From contig CACYRS010000006.1 of the NCBI GenBank assembly GCA_902776935.1, positions 16,162 through 80,161 of the forward strand: a stretch of 64,000 nucleotides of DNA, in the 5' to 3' direction. Source of the DNA: an uncultured Prevotellaceae bacterium (lineage in GTDB: Bacteria > Bacteroidota > Bacteroidia > Bacteroidales > Bacteroidaceae). How positions within the stretch are numbered: position 1 is the stretch's first letter; every line of letters begins with the position of its first letter. Of the stretch, positions 15,637 through 24,802 are shown piece by piece. Both the position numbers and the translations under genes were made by a program. Under the pieces are notes generated by a model. The model was given only the letters and a program-made list of their open reading frames with translations, had not been told where the DNA came from and did no database searches.

Positions 15637-18600
15637 AATATGAACAAGATATATCGCATACTGTTTACAGTGATAGCAGTTGGGGTAGTGACATTCTGCT
15701 ATGCAGGAAATGTTGTTTTGAAAACGACTACGAATGGTACTGTTGAAGCTAAAGTCAATGACGTCACTATAGCAGGTCCTTCGGATAGTTCGAGTGATAA
15801 GACCTCCGCTGACCAAGCAGGCGGTACAACCGTTACCTTGGAGATAGCACCTACTAGCGGTTATTATCTCTATCAGTTGGCGATTACGCCTTATGCTTCA
15901 GGAGGTAGTTCTAGTGCACCTCGTCGAGCACCGACGTTACTGAGCAATATCACCCCAACCAAGATAGATGACAATGAATATACCTTTATCATGCCCGCTA
16001 ACATGGCAAAGGTAGAAATAAGTGCTACGTTTGCACAACAAGGTGATTTAAGTAATGCTACTATTACACTCCAATCAAACGGTCATACTTATGATTTTCT
16101 GGAGCACACTCCCAAGGTCAACAGTGTTGTCCTCAACTCCGTAACTCTGACTGAGGGTACAGATTACACAGTAAGTGGCAATGGTCCTGTCAAAGATGTT
16201 AAAGCAGGGGGATATACCATTACAGTGACTGGTAAAGGGAAATATTATGGAACTAAGGACATTTCATATACAATCACGCCACGATCTATTGAGGATGCTA
16301 CAATAAATCTGTCAGATAATAATTTCTTATATTTAAAGGATGCTAACCAAGTAGCCCACATAAACGGAGTTTATATCAATGGACAGATATTAACTCAAGG
16401 AGGGACTATTAATGGCTATGAGATATTAGGCTATTATGTTGGTGACTACAGCTCAAGCACAGCAACTCTTCCTACAAATCCTGCGACTCCTTACACATCC
16501 TCGACCATTCCTTCAGAGAATGCTGGTACATATACTATTGTAATAAAAGGTAAAGGTAATTTTGACCCAGATACTCGTGCAAGGACAAAATACATTATCA
16601 ACAAAAAAGATATTTCAACTTGTACCGTAACGACTACTCCAACTAATGCTTCTTTTATTTATGACGGAGAACCAAAAACACTTGATGTCACAGTAATAGA
16701 CACTAATGGTAAGCAACTTTCTTATGGAGATGGGAATGATTACACATTGAGCGGAAACACAAAAACCGCCACAGGCGGCTATACGGCAACAGTTTCTGCA
16801 AACAACATCAACTATACGGGGTCTATTGATGTTCCCTTCACTATCAATGTTAGTAATGATGGTTATTATATTTGTAGCATTGCAGACCAGACATATACTG
16901 GTGAACAAATTAAACCGGATGAATTATCTCCAAGTCAAATCACAGTAAAAAAGATGGTTAATGCAACACCTGATGATAATGACCCTGTATTAAGCTCTTC
17001 TTATTACCGTATCGTTTATAGCAACAACATAAATGTTGGTATTGCTACTGTCACAGCTATCGGAAAAGGAGGTTATGATTTCATGGCTACCCAAACATTC
17101 AAGATTATTCAGAAGAACATTAATAATGCTTCGGTTACCGTTGATCTTGACGATAATGAATCTTTTACTTATAATGGTAGTGTTCAGAAGCCCACTATGA
17201 CAGTGAAGGATGGTACGATGACTTTGGTTGAAAACAAAGACTATACATATGCCGGAGAAACCAATGCTGATACTCATGCTATTACTATCTCCGGAATGGG
17301 CAACTATAATGGAACTAAGACATTTAATGCATCTGGAGACGATAAGTTTACTATTCAAAAACTTAGTTTAAATGGTGCAAACATAACACTAAGTAACTCC
17401 AGTTATGTTTATGATGGAACAGCAAAGACTCCAACAGTAGAACAGGTGAAAATCGGAACTTTTATAGTTCCTTCCACTGAATATACATATACAGAAGGTT
17501 ATAGTAACAATACTGCAGCAGGTACAGCAACAGTAACAGTTAGTCCTTCTACAACAGGAAACTTATCAGATTCGAAAACTGCTAATTACACCATCGATAG
17601 GAAACCAGTGAGTGATTTGAACATTACACTCAGTTCAACTACATTCTCATATAATGGCAGTGCACAAGGACCTACAGTTGATGTTTATGACCCTGGTATA
17701 ATAGTATCCAGCAATCCAAAGCAGCTAACAAAAAATACTGATTATACATTAACCTTCAACAGTGGAGTTGATTCAGACGGAAAGCCTTTAAGTTCAGCTG
17801 TAGGCTCATATACTGTTACTATTACAGGTACTGGAAACTATATTGGTTCAGTAACTAAGACATACGTCATCAACTATGGAACTTCGGACAGTGAATTTAT
17901 AGTAACAGTATTAAGAACATATACATACACTGGCAACAAGATTACTCCTGCTGGAACAAATAATGGATATGCAACTGAAGGTGTATTAGTAAAAAGGAAA
18001 GTAGGTACAAATCCTGACAGCTACCCAATTCTAGATCCAGCTACCGACTATACCCTGACATATAGTAACAATACCAATGCTGGTACAGCTACTGTAATCG
18101 CTACAGGAAAGAATAACTATCAGTTTGTTCAGACTGCTGAGTTTACTATTGATAAGCAATCTGTAAATGTCGATGGAACCACTATCACCATATCATATCC
18201 ATCATCAGCCACATCGTTAACCTATAACGGAAGTCCACAGACACCAATTGTAAGTGTCACTGATGCTAACAGCCGAGTGATGACAGAGGGCACAGACTTC
18301 ACTGTCAATGAAGGAGCGACCAATGTCGGTAATCACAATGTTACCATTACAGGTATTGGCAACTATAAGGATTCGAAGACATCGACAACTACCTATACAA
18401 TATCCCAGCGAGACCTTTCAGCATCTACAGTTATTCTTAACCAGCTGGCCAGCTATATCTACGATGGCTCTAATAAGGAACCAGGTGTAAAACAAGTAAC
18501 ATTCGGTTCTGAGGTTGTCGCATCTACCGAATACACCGTAGTTCACTCAAATAACAAGAACGCCGGCACAGCTACAGTAACTGTTACTGGTCAGAATAAT

Positions 18601-21600
18601 CACACCGGAACAACGACCGCTACGTTTGACATTCAGAAGAAGGCACTCGCAAACAATATGATTACGTTTGATCAAGAGACCTTTAACTACGATGGTAGTA
18701 ATAAAGCGCCAACAGTCACAATGCAGGATATGTCCGGTTCTAATAATATCATTCAGGAGAGTGACTGCGATATTTCAATACCTACCAGTTCTGCTGTAGG
18801 CACATATACAGTGAATGTGTCAGCAAAAGAAACAGGAAACTACTCAGGAAGCGCTTCAAGGCAATACAGTATTATTCCTGAAGGTGCAGCAGCATTTGAC
18901 ATCGCATGGACAGGAGGTTCTGCTCCTTCTCCTACATATGATGGAAATGCTCAGGAGCCAGCAGTAACAGTGACAAACCATTCTACGAATACAGCCCTCA
19001 ATGCCAGCGATTATGATATTGCATATAGCAACAACAAGAATGCAGGTACGGCAACAGTAACTGTTACTGGTAAGGCGAACTATAGTGGAACAAAGACCTT
19101 ATACTTCACTATTAACAAGAAGCCAATGACAGACGCTATGCTGACACTTACAGGCGGATCATTTACCTACAACGGTTCTGTCCAGAAGCCGACAGCAACT
19201 GTTAGCGATGAAGCATGTCCTATCACCACTAACGACTATGTGATCAATAATGAAGGAAACATAAACGCTGGAACACATACCGTTACAGCTACTGCCACAG
19301 ATACAGGAAACTATTCTGGTTCAAGTAGTAAGACATACACAATAAGCCCGTATGCTCTGACCACTGACAATACTACCATCACCCTGAATCAGACAAGTCT
19401 CGTTTACGACGGAACGGCCAAGACTCCTGAGGTTCAGCTGGTGAAGGTGGGTAGCGACCTAGTGGTGCCGACATACACTACGGTATATGCCAACAACACT
19501 AACGCTGCAGCAGCAACAGCAGCAACAGCACCTCAGGTGACAGTTACAGGAACAGGCAACTTCACTGGAAGTGCTGTGAAGAAATTCACCATCACTCCTA
19601 AGACTGTCACCACCGACATGATTCTCTTTGACCAGGAGAACTTTACATATAATGCTGCAGTCCAGAGGCCTGTGGTAACCGTTAAGGATGGCGACAAGCC
19701 TCTTACAGTAGATACCGATTATACACTTACCAACGAAGGAGGTACGAATATCGGTACATATTATGCGCAGATAGAAGGAAAAGGCAACTATCAGGGCACG
19801 GCAAAGAGAGGATATAGTATCGTAACAGATGGTGCTTCTATGTTCACTGTGAATGATATTGAAAGTGTGACATACGACGGAACAGAGAAGACACCAGAAG
19901 TTGTGGTTTTAGACAACGTCAAAACTGCTGGTACAACTCTGACTGAGAATGTACATTACACCAAAAATTACATCAACAACAAGAATGCCGGCATAGCATC
20001 TGTCATCATCACCGGTATAGGCAGCTATGCTGGTACGATAACCAAGAACTTCACCATCAATCCTAAAGCCCTGACGGAGGAGATGGTTGTCTTGGCAGAA
20101 AACAGCTTCGCATTCAACTCCCTCCAGCAGAAGCCGACGGTAACAGTAAGCGATGGAACCATAATGACGGAAAACGACTATACAATCACCAACAACGGAG
20201 GCGTTAACTGTGGAACATATCACGTGGTAGTGACAGGTAAAGGAAACTACACCGGAGAGATAGACAAGACTTTCACCATCACCCAGCTTGACATCAGTAC
20301 CGGTACCGTTACTCTTTACGAACTGCAGAGCTACGCCTACGACGGTAAGCCCAAGAAGCCAGGCGTGAGAGAGATCATTGTAGGCAAGGTGACCGTGCCG
20401 ACAACGGGTTATACCACCAGCTACGGGGATAACATCAATGTAGGAAAAGGCACAGTGACTGTGACTGGTCAAGGCGACTTCAGGGGAACAAAGACGGTAG
20501 AATTCGAAATCATCAAGAAAACCATCACTGCCGACATGATAACACTCAGTAATCAGGAGTACACATATAACGGAAGTACGCACAAGCCAGAGGTGACTGT
20601 CAAGGATGGAGAGACGACACTGAAACTCGGTACAGACTATACCTTAACCAACAACGGAGGCGTCAATGCCGGTACGTATGACGTTACCATCACTGGTATT
20701 GGAAATTATACCGGTTCGGTTACTAAGAATTTCACCATCAGAGTCCAGGAGGCGGGTGTCTTCGTGATGTCACTCAGTCAGGAAAGCATGGTGTTTACCG
20801 GTAGTGAACTGAAACCTGTTGTCACGGTAAAGGACTCAGAAAAGACACTGACAGAGGGTACACACTATACCGTAACCTACAATAATAATATCAATGTGGG
20901 AGTAGCTACAGTTATGGTGGAAGGCATAGGACAGTATAAAGGCAGCAAGATGAAGACCTTCATCATCACTCCAAAGACACTCACTGACGCTATGGTGACA
21001 CTCAGTAGCAGTGAATTCACATATAATGTCATGCAGCAACGACCAGTGGTGACAGTACAAGACGGTTCTTCACTCACTCTCAACGACTATGTGGTAACCA
21101 ATGATGGTGGCGTCAATGTGGGAACATATAAGGTGACGGTAATAGGAAAGAACAACTATATGGGCAGTGTAGAGAAATCATTCAGTATCAGTAGTCTCGA
21201 CATATCAGAGGCCAAGGTGATTCTCTACGAACTGGCAAATTACGTGTATGACGGCACTGCGAAGAATCCTGGAGTGAGAGAGGTGGGCATAGGCACTATC
21301 GTAGTACCTACGAGCAGCTATACCTCAGAGATATCAGATAATGTGAACGCTGGTAAGGTGACTGTGACAGTAACAGGTAGCGGCAATTTCTCCGGTTCAG
21401 CCTCAACATCCTTCAACATACTGCAGAAGCCTCTGAGTGAGGAAATGGTTAGCCTTGACAAGACCAGTTTCCCATACAACGAGAAGAAGCAGAAGCCTGT
21501 GGTGACAGTAAGCGATGGTAATATCATGACAGAGGCCGACTATACCATCACCAACGAGGGTGGTACGGAAGAAGGAACATACGACGTGATTGTGACAGGT

Positions 21601-22638
21601 AAGAACAATTACACCGGCACCATCACCAAGAAGTATGACATCATACGCTCTGACATGCCGGTAGACGTTAAGCCAGGTGATGAAAACCCAGGCGCCGACG
21701 ATGCCACAATATCAGTGACACCTGTAAGCAAGGGCAGCAATGAGGTTAAGGTATCCGACATCAAGACGACAGAATCGGAGAGTGTCACCATCCCTGAGAC
21801 ATGTACTATAAACGGACAGACATACACCATAACAGGCATTGCAGACGGAGCCTTTGCCAATGCATCGAACCTGAAGGATCTATACCTTCCGGAGACTGAA
21901 GAGCCTCTGACCATTGGAAAGGACGCCATACCTGCAGCAGCAAACGTACATGTGCCTCTCTCACTGTTGGCACAATATGCACTGATGCCAGCCATGGCAG
22001 AGAACTTCAGAAACGGTAAGGTAATGACTACAGTGAAGGCGAAGAACAGATACTGGACATTCTCCAGTGGTGTGGATGTATATGTGCCAGACGGCCTTGA
22101 CGTATATATCGCAAGAGAGCATAACGGCAGTTCTGTATCTATCATCCAGCTGACAGACAATGAGTTGGCTGTTGGAGGACAGAGAGTGATAAAGGCCAAC
22201 AACGGTGTGCTCATCAACAGCAGTGGCAATGACACCCCTTACACATTTGTTGCATGTCCGAAGAGAATGACAAGCGGCACTGCCATAACCACTGATGACA
22301 ACAAAGACTATGGGCTGAGGAACTGTCTGATACCAGTAATAGTGGCAACCCACTTCGAATCGGGTAACTATTACTTCATGAAGAATAATGAGTTCTATAG
22401 GATAACGGATGAGAGCGAGGATATCAAGGTGCCAGCAGGAAAGGCTGTGCTCTATCTGAAGTCGGCAAAGGCATCAGCAAGAGTAAGACTCGTAAACGGC
22501 ACTACCGACATCAGCTCAGAGACTATCGAAGACCAGCAGGATGAGTGGTACACCATCGAGGGTCTGAAGTTGGATGGTCGTCCAACGAAGGAGGGCATCT
22601 ATATTCACAATAAGAAAAAGGTTTATATCAGAAAATGA
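15634..22638 (+). CDS. 2334-residue surface protein made of about 23 MBG-like repeats
   Basis: After a signal peptide (ILFTVIAVGVVTFCYAG) comes the same InlB-like module as its neighbour (SAPRRAPT; YTFIMPANMAKVEISATF). Then about 23 beta-sandwich repeats of 75-100 residues run from about 135 to 2004, each with YDGTAKTPxV or TYNGSVQKPTVTV and a G-N-Y-x-G turn. The repeats fall in four types in the fixed order A-B-C-D. Type A units begin near nucleotides 17353, 18403, 19342, 20281 and 21190. A BspA-like LRR remnant (ITGIADGAFANASNLKDLYL) follows. The tail WYTIEGLKLDGRPTKEGIYI then HNKKKVYIRK is the secretion-tail pattern. It is probably a long fibrous adhesin. Such repeats favour length change by recombination. 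Confidence 0.8.
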   Translation: MNMNKIYRILFTVIAVGVVTFCYAGNVVLKTTTNGTVEAKVNDVTIAGPSDSSSDKTSADQAGGTTVTLEIAPTSGYYLYQLAITPYASGGSSSAPRRAPTLLSNITPTKIDDNEYTFIMPANMAKVEISATFAQQGDLSNATITLQSNGHTYDFLEHTPKVNSVVLNSVTLTEGTDYTVSGNGPVKDVKAGGYTITVTGKGKYYGTKDISYTITPRSIEDATINLSDNNFLYLKDANQVAHINGVYINGQILTQGGTINGYEILGYYVGDYSSSTATLPTNPATPYTSSTIPSENAGTYTIVIKGKGNFDPDTRARTKYIINKKDISTCTVTTTPTNASFIYDGEPKTLDVTVIDTNGKQLSYGDGNDYTLSGNTKTATGGYTATVSANNINYTGSIDVPFTINVSNDGYYICSIADQTYTGEQIKPDELSPSQITVKKMVNATPDDNDPVLSSSYYRIVYSNNINVGIATVTAIGKGGYDFMATQTFKIIQKNINNASVTVDLDDNESFTYNGSVQKPTMTVKDGTMTLVENKDYTYAGETNADTHAITISGMGNYNGTKTFNASGDDKFTIQKLSLNGANITLSNSSYVYDGTAKTPTVEQVKIGTFIVPSTEYTYTEGYSNNTAAGTATVTVSPSTTGNLSDSKTANYTIDRKPVSDLNITLSSTTFSYNGSAQGPTVDVYDPGIIVSSNPKQLTKNTDYTLTFNSGVDSDGKPLSSAVGSYTVTITGTGNYIGSVTKTYVINYGTSDSEFIVTVLRTYTYTGNKITPAGTNNGYATEGVLVKRKVGTNPDSYPILDPATDYTLTYSNNTNAGTATVIATGKNNYQFVQTAEFTIDKQSVNVDGTTITISYPSSATSLTYNGSPQTPIVSVTDANSRVMTEGTDFTVNEGATNVGNHNVTITGIGNYKDSKTSTTTYTISQRDLSASTVILNQLASYIYDGSNKEPGVKQVTFGSEVVASTEYTVVHSNNKNAGTATVTVTGQNNHTGTTTATFDIQKKALANNMITFDQETFNYDGSNKAPTVTMQDMSGSNNIIQESDCDISIPTSSAVGTYTVNVSAKETGNYSGSASRQYSIIPEGAAAFDIAWTGGSAPSPTYDGNAQEPAVTVTNHSTNTALNASDYDIAYSNNKNAGTATVTVTGKANYSGTKTLYFTINKKPMTDAMLTLTGGSFTYNGSVQKPTATVSDEACPITTNDYVINNEGNINAGTHTVTATATDTGNYSGSSSKTYTISPYALTTDNTTITLNQTSLVYDGTAKTPEVQLVKVGSDLVVPTYTTVYANNTNAAAATAATAPQVTVTGTGNFTGSAVKKFTITPKTVTTDMILFDQENFTYNAAVQRPVVTVKDGDKPLTVDTDYTLTNEGGTNIGTYYAQIEGKGNYQGTAKRGYSIVTDGASMFTVNDIESVTYDGTEKTPEVVVLDNVKTAGTTLTENVHYTKNYINNKNAGIASVIITGIGSYAGTITKNFTINPKALTEEMVVLAENSFAFNSLQQKPTVTVSDGTIMTENDYTITNNGGVNCGTYHVVVTGKGNYTGEIDKTFTITQLDISTGTVTLYELQSYAYDGKPKKPGVREIIVGKVTVPTTGYTTSYGDNINVGKGTVTVTGQGDFRGTKTVEFEIIKKTITADMITLSNQEYTYNGSTHKPEVTVKDGETTLKLGTDYTLTNNGGVNAGTYDVTITGIGNYTGSVTKNFTIRVQEAGVFVMSLSQESMVFTGSELKPVVTVKDSEKTLTEGTHYTVTYNNNINVGVATVMVEGIGQYKGSKMKTFIITPKTLTDAMVTLSSSEFTYNVMQQRPVVTVQDGSSLTLNDYVVTNDGGVNVGTYKVTVIGKNNYMGSVEKSFSISSLDISEAKVILYELANYVYDGTAKNPGVREVGIGTIVVPTSSYTSEISDNVNAGKVTVTVTGSGNFSGSASTSFNILQKPLSEEMVSLDKTSFPYNEKKQKPVVTVSDGNIMTEADYTITNEGGTEEGTYDVIVTGKNNYTGTITKKYDIIRSDMPVDVKPGDENPGADDATISVTPVSKGSNEVKVSDIKTTESESVTIPETCTINGQTYTITGIADGAFANASNLKDLYLPETEEPLTIGKDAIPAAANVHVPLSLLAQYALMPAMAENFRNGKVMTTVKAKNRYWTFSSGVDVYVPDGLDVYIAREHNGSSVSIIQLTDNELAVGGQRVIKANNGVLINSSGNDTPYTFVACPKRMTSGTAITTDDNKDYGLRNCLIPVIVATHFESGNYYFMKNNEFYRITDESEDIKVPAGKAVLYLKSAKASARVRLVNGTTDISSETIEDQQDEWYTIEGLKLDGRPTKEGIYIHNKKKVYIRK

Positions 22639-22642
22639 GAAT

Positions 22643-23434
22643 ATGAGAAATAAGACATTCATAACTCTGTTCATGGCGATGCTGTTGTTTGCAATGGCTT
22701 GTAACAAGAGTGACATTGAGAACCAGGGACAACGAATCGACTCGATAGAAAACAGCATGAAGAGTATAGTTAAGCAGCTGCAGTCGCTGGTGTTTATCCC
22801 TGAGTATAACGACGGGTATATCCACGTTGACGGAACCAAAACCATCACTCTGCAATATCGTGTTGAACCGAAGAAGCTCACCTCAAAACTGGTGGAATAC
22901 GGAAAGCAGCTGGCTCTTGAGGGAAAGTCTGGTACACAGAGTCCGACCCTGTCAATTAACAACTTCTCAGGCGATGATCTATCAGGTGTGCTCAACCTAA
23001 GTGTTACGCCTGGCAGTGGGTTCGAATATAACGGCAATTACGCCTTCTCACTGGTGTTCAGTGATAATGTGTCGAGTTTCGCGAGTGCATATACCCCAGT
23101 ATTCGTGGTGGTCCACCCTACAGCGATGACTATATCGTTTGTTGGAATACAGGATATATCGCAGCCGTTCCTTGTAGGAAACACCTATCAGGTACAGGCC
23201 CACTTCACTCCTGCCTATGCCACAGAGACAGGGGTTATCTGGACATCGAGCAATACCGATGCAGCCACGATTGACGCCAATGGAGTGCTGACACCGGTAA
23301 ACAACGGAAAGACCACCATCACGGCTGTATCTACAGACAATCCTGAACTGAAATACAACGTCACCATCACGATAACTGGAGGTGATATACCTGTTAATCC
23401 TGACAACGGAACAGGACAGGATCAGGCAGAATAA
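22643..23434 (+). CDS. surface lipoprotein with coiled coil and BIG2 (Ig-like) domain
   Basis: 263 residues from ATG 22643, 4 bases after the giant repeat gene. A signal peptide with lipobox (AMLLFAMACNKSD) gives Cys at about residue 17. A short helical segment (QGQRIDSIENSMKSIVKQLQ) then QSLVFIPEYNDG resembles the N-terminal stalk of Bacteroidetes surface lipoproteins. A beta-rich middle is followed by a BIG2 domain (VQAHFTPAYATETGVIWTSS; IDANGVLTPVNNGKTTITAV). The start at 22643 is preferred because it opens the signal peptide. No SD is seen. It is probably co-expressed with the three secreted proteins and might anchor or bind them (inference). Confidence 0.75.
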   Translation: MRNKTFITLFMAMLLFAMACNKSDIENQGQRIDSIENSMKSIVKQLQSLVFIPEYNDGYIHVDGTKTITLQYRVEPKKLTSKLVEYGKQLALEGKSGTQSPTLSINNFSGDDLSGVLNLSVTPGSGFEYNGNYAFSLVFSDNVSSFASAYTPVFVVVHPTAMTISFVGIQDISQPFLVGNTYQVQAHFTPAYATETGVIWTSSNTDAATIDANGVLTPVNNGKTTITAVSTDNPELKYNVTITITGGDIPVNPDNGTGQDQAE

Positions 23435-23467
23435 CGAAATGGCAGGCTTTTTATTGTCTGCCCCTTG
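23431..23467. terminator. hairpin terminator, GGCAG/CTGCC element (copy 2)
   Basis: AACGAAATGGCAGGCTTTTT then ATTGTCTGCCCCTT lies between the convergent lipoprotein gene and uraA. It differs from the copy at 7573-7612 at only a few positions, including the loop. Confidence 0.65.
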
Positions 23468-23468
23468 G

Positions 23469-24785
23469 TTATTTCTCCTTGCCCTTGAAGGACTTAACCT
23501 TCATGCCCAGTTTGGTAGGCATGATGGCATTGAGGAAGATACCCACGATGGCAGCGATGGCAAGGCCTGAGAGGTGGATGGGACCAAGGGCGATATCATC
23601 GTTGGCACCGTACTTCACACCGATGGCGAGCACGAGGATAAGCGCTGCAACAAACACATTACGTGAACTCTTAAGGTCGACCTTCTCTTCTACGAGGTTA
23701 CGTACTCCGACAGCAGAGATCATACCATAGAGGATAAGACTCACACCACCTATCGTGGCAGCAGGCATCAGCTGAACGAGGCATGCAAACTTAGGACAGA
23801 AAGCCAGGATGATGGCCAGGCAGGCTGCAATACGAATCACCTTCGGGTCGAATACCTTAGTAAGATTCAGTACACCTGTGTTCTCACCGTATGTGGTGTT
23901 TGCCGGTGCTCCGAAAACAGAGGCGATGGCAGTAGCCACACCGTCGCCAGTGAGTGTGCGATGCAGTCCGGGCTCAGCGAGGAAGTCCTTGCCGACGGTA
24001 GAACTGATGGCAAACATATCACCGATATGCTCCATGATGGTAGCAAATGCGATGGGCATCACAGCGAGGATGGTAGAGAGCATCAGCGAGGTGTTGCCGT
24101 CTTCAAAGACAGCTAATATCGTATGGTCTCTGTCTATCGGGAATCCTAGCCATGCAGCCTCACCAAGAGGAGTAAAGTCAACCTCTCCTAAGCATGCCGC
24201 AATGACATAAGACACAATCACACCGAGGAGAACGGGAATAATCTTTATGATTCCCTTGCCCCAAATCGAAGAAACAATAACTGTAACGATTGAGATGATG
24301 GCCAACAGCCAGTTAATCTGACAGTTAGCAATGGCAGAACCTGAGAGCACCAGTCCTATGGCGATAACGATAGGACCTGTAACCACTGGTGGGAAATACT
24401 GCAGTATCTTCTTTACTCCGAACGACTTTATAAGTGCTGCCATCACGAAGTACATCAGCCCTGCGCAGGCCACACCCAGACAGGCATAGTCGAGGGCGAG
24501 AGTCTCTGAGAGTCCCTGTGCTACTCCCATCTCCTTGACAGATGCATACCCCCCGAGGAAGGCGAATGACGATCCGAGGAAGGCTGGCACGTTCCATTTG
24601 GAGATAAAGTGGAATATCAGTGTGCCGATACCGGCAAAGAGGAGTGTTACCGACACATCGAGTCCGGTAAGAAGGGGTACGAGTACCGTTGCTCCAAACA
24701 TTGCAAACAAGTGCTGCACACCAAGTACCATCATATGGGGTGTACCAAGTTGACGGGCGTCATAAATAGCGTTCTGTGGTTCCAT
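23469..24785 (-). CDS. uraA: NCS2 family uracil permease
   Basis: 438 residues with about 14 hydrophobic segments. It imports uracil with protons. Family signatures are QHLFAMFGATVLVPLLTGLD near the start, the E-H motif in ATIMEHIGDMFAIS, which corresponds to the substrate-binding Glu/His of E. coli UraA, and GAPANTTYGENTGVL with the second conserved Glu. The absence of xanthine-type signatures favours uracil. It lies 17 bases after topB on the same strand, so the two are probably co-transcribed, although no functional link is obvious. Confidence 0.9.
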   Translation of the reverse strand: MEPQNAIYDARQLGTPHMMVLGVQHLFAMFGATVLVPLLTGLDVSVTLLFAGIGTLIFHFISKWNVPAFLGSSFAFLGGYASVKEMGVAQGLSETLALDYACLGVACAGLMYFVMAALIKSFGVKKILQYFPPVVTGPIVIAIGLVLSGSAIANCQINWLLAIISIVTVIVSSIWGKGIIKIIPVLLGVIVSYVIAACLGEVDFTPLGEAAWLGFPIDRDHTILAVFEDGNTSLMLSTILAVMPIAFATIMEHIGDMFAISSTVGKDFLAEPGLHRTLTGDGVATAIASVFGAPANTTYGENTGVLNLTKVFDPKVIRIAACLAIILAFCPKFACLVQLMPAATIGGVSLILYGMISAVGVRNLVEEKVDLKSSRNVFVAALILVLAIGVKYGANDDIALGPIHLSGLAIAAIVGIFLNAIMPTKLGMKVKSFKGKEK

Positions 24786-24802
24786 ATTTCTAATGTTTCA
24801 GT

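Noticed and set aside
19909-20583. 224-residue minus-strand frame
   Set aside because: Shadow of the MBG repeat gene; cysteine- and histidine-rich with no start signal.
23431-23467. Insertion-sequence end or attachment site
   Set aside because: No transposase or integrase gene and no target duplication seen. A hairpin terminator explains the sequence better.
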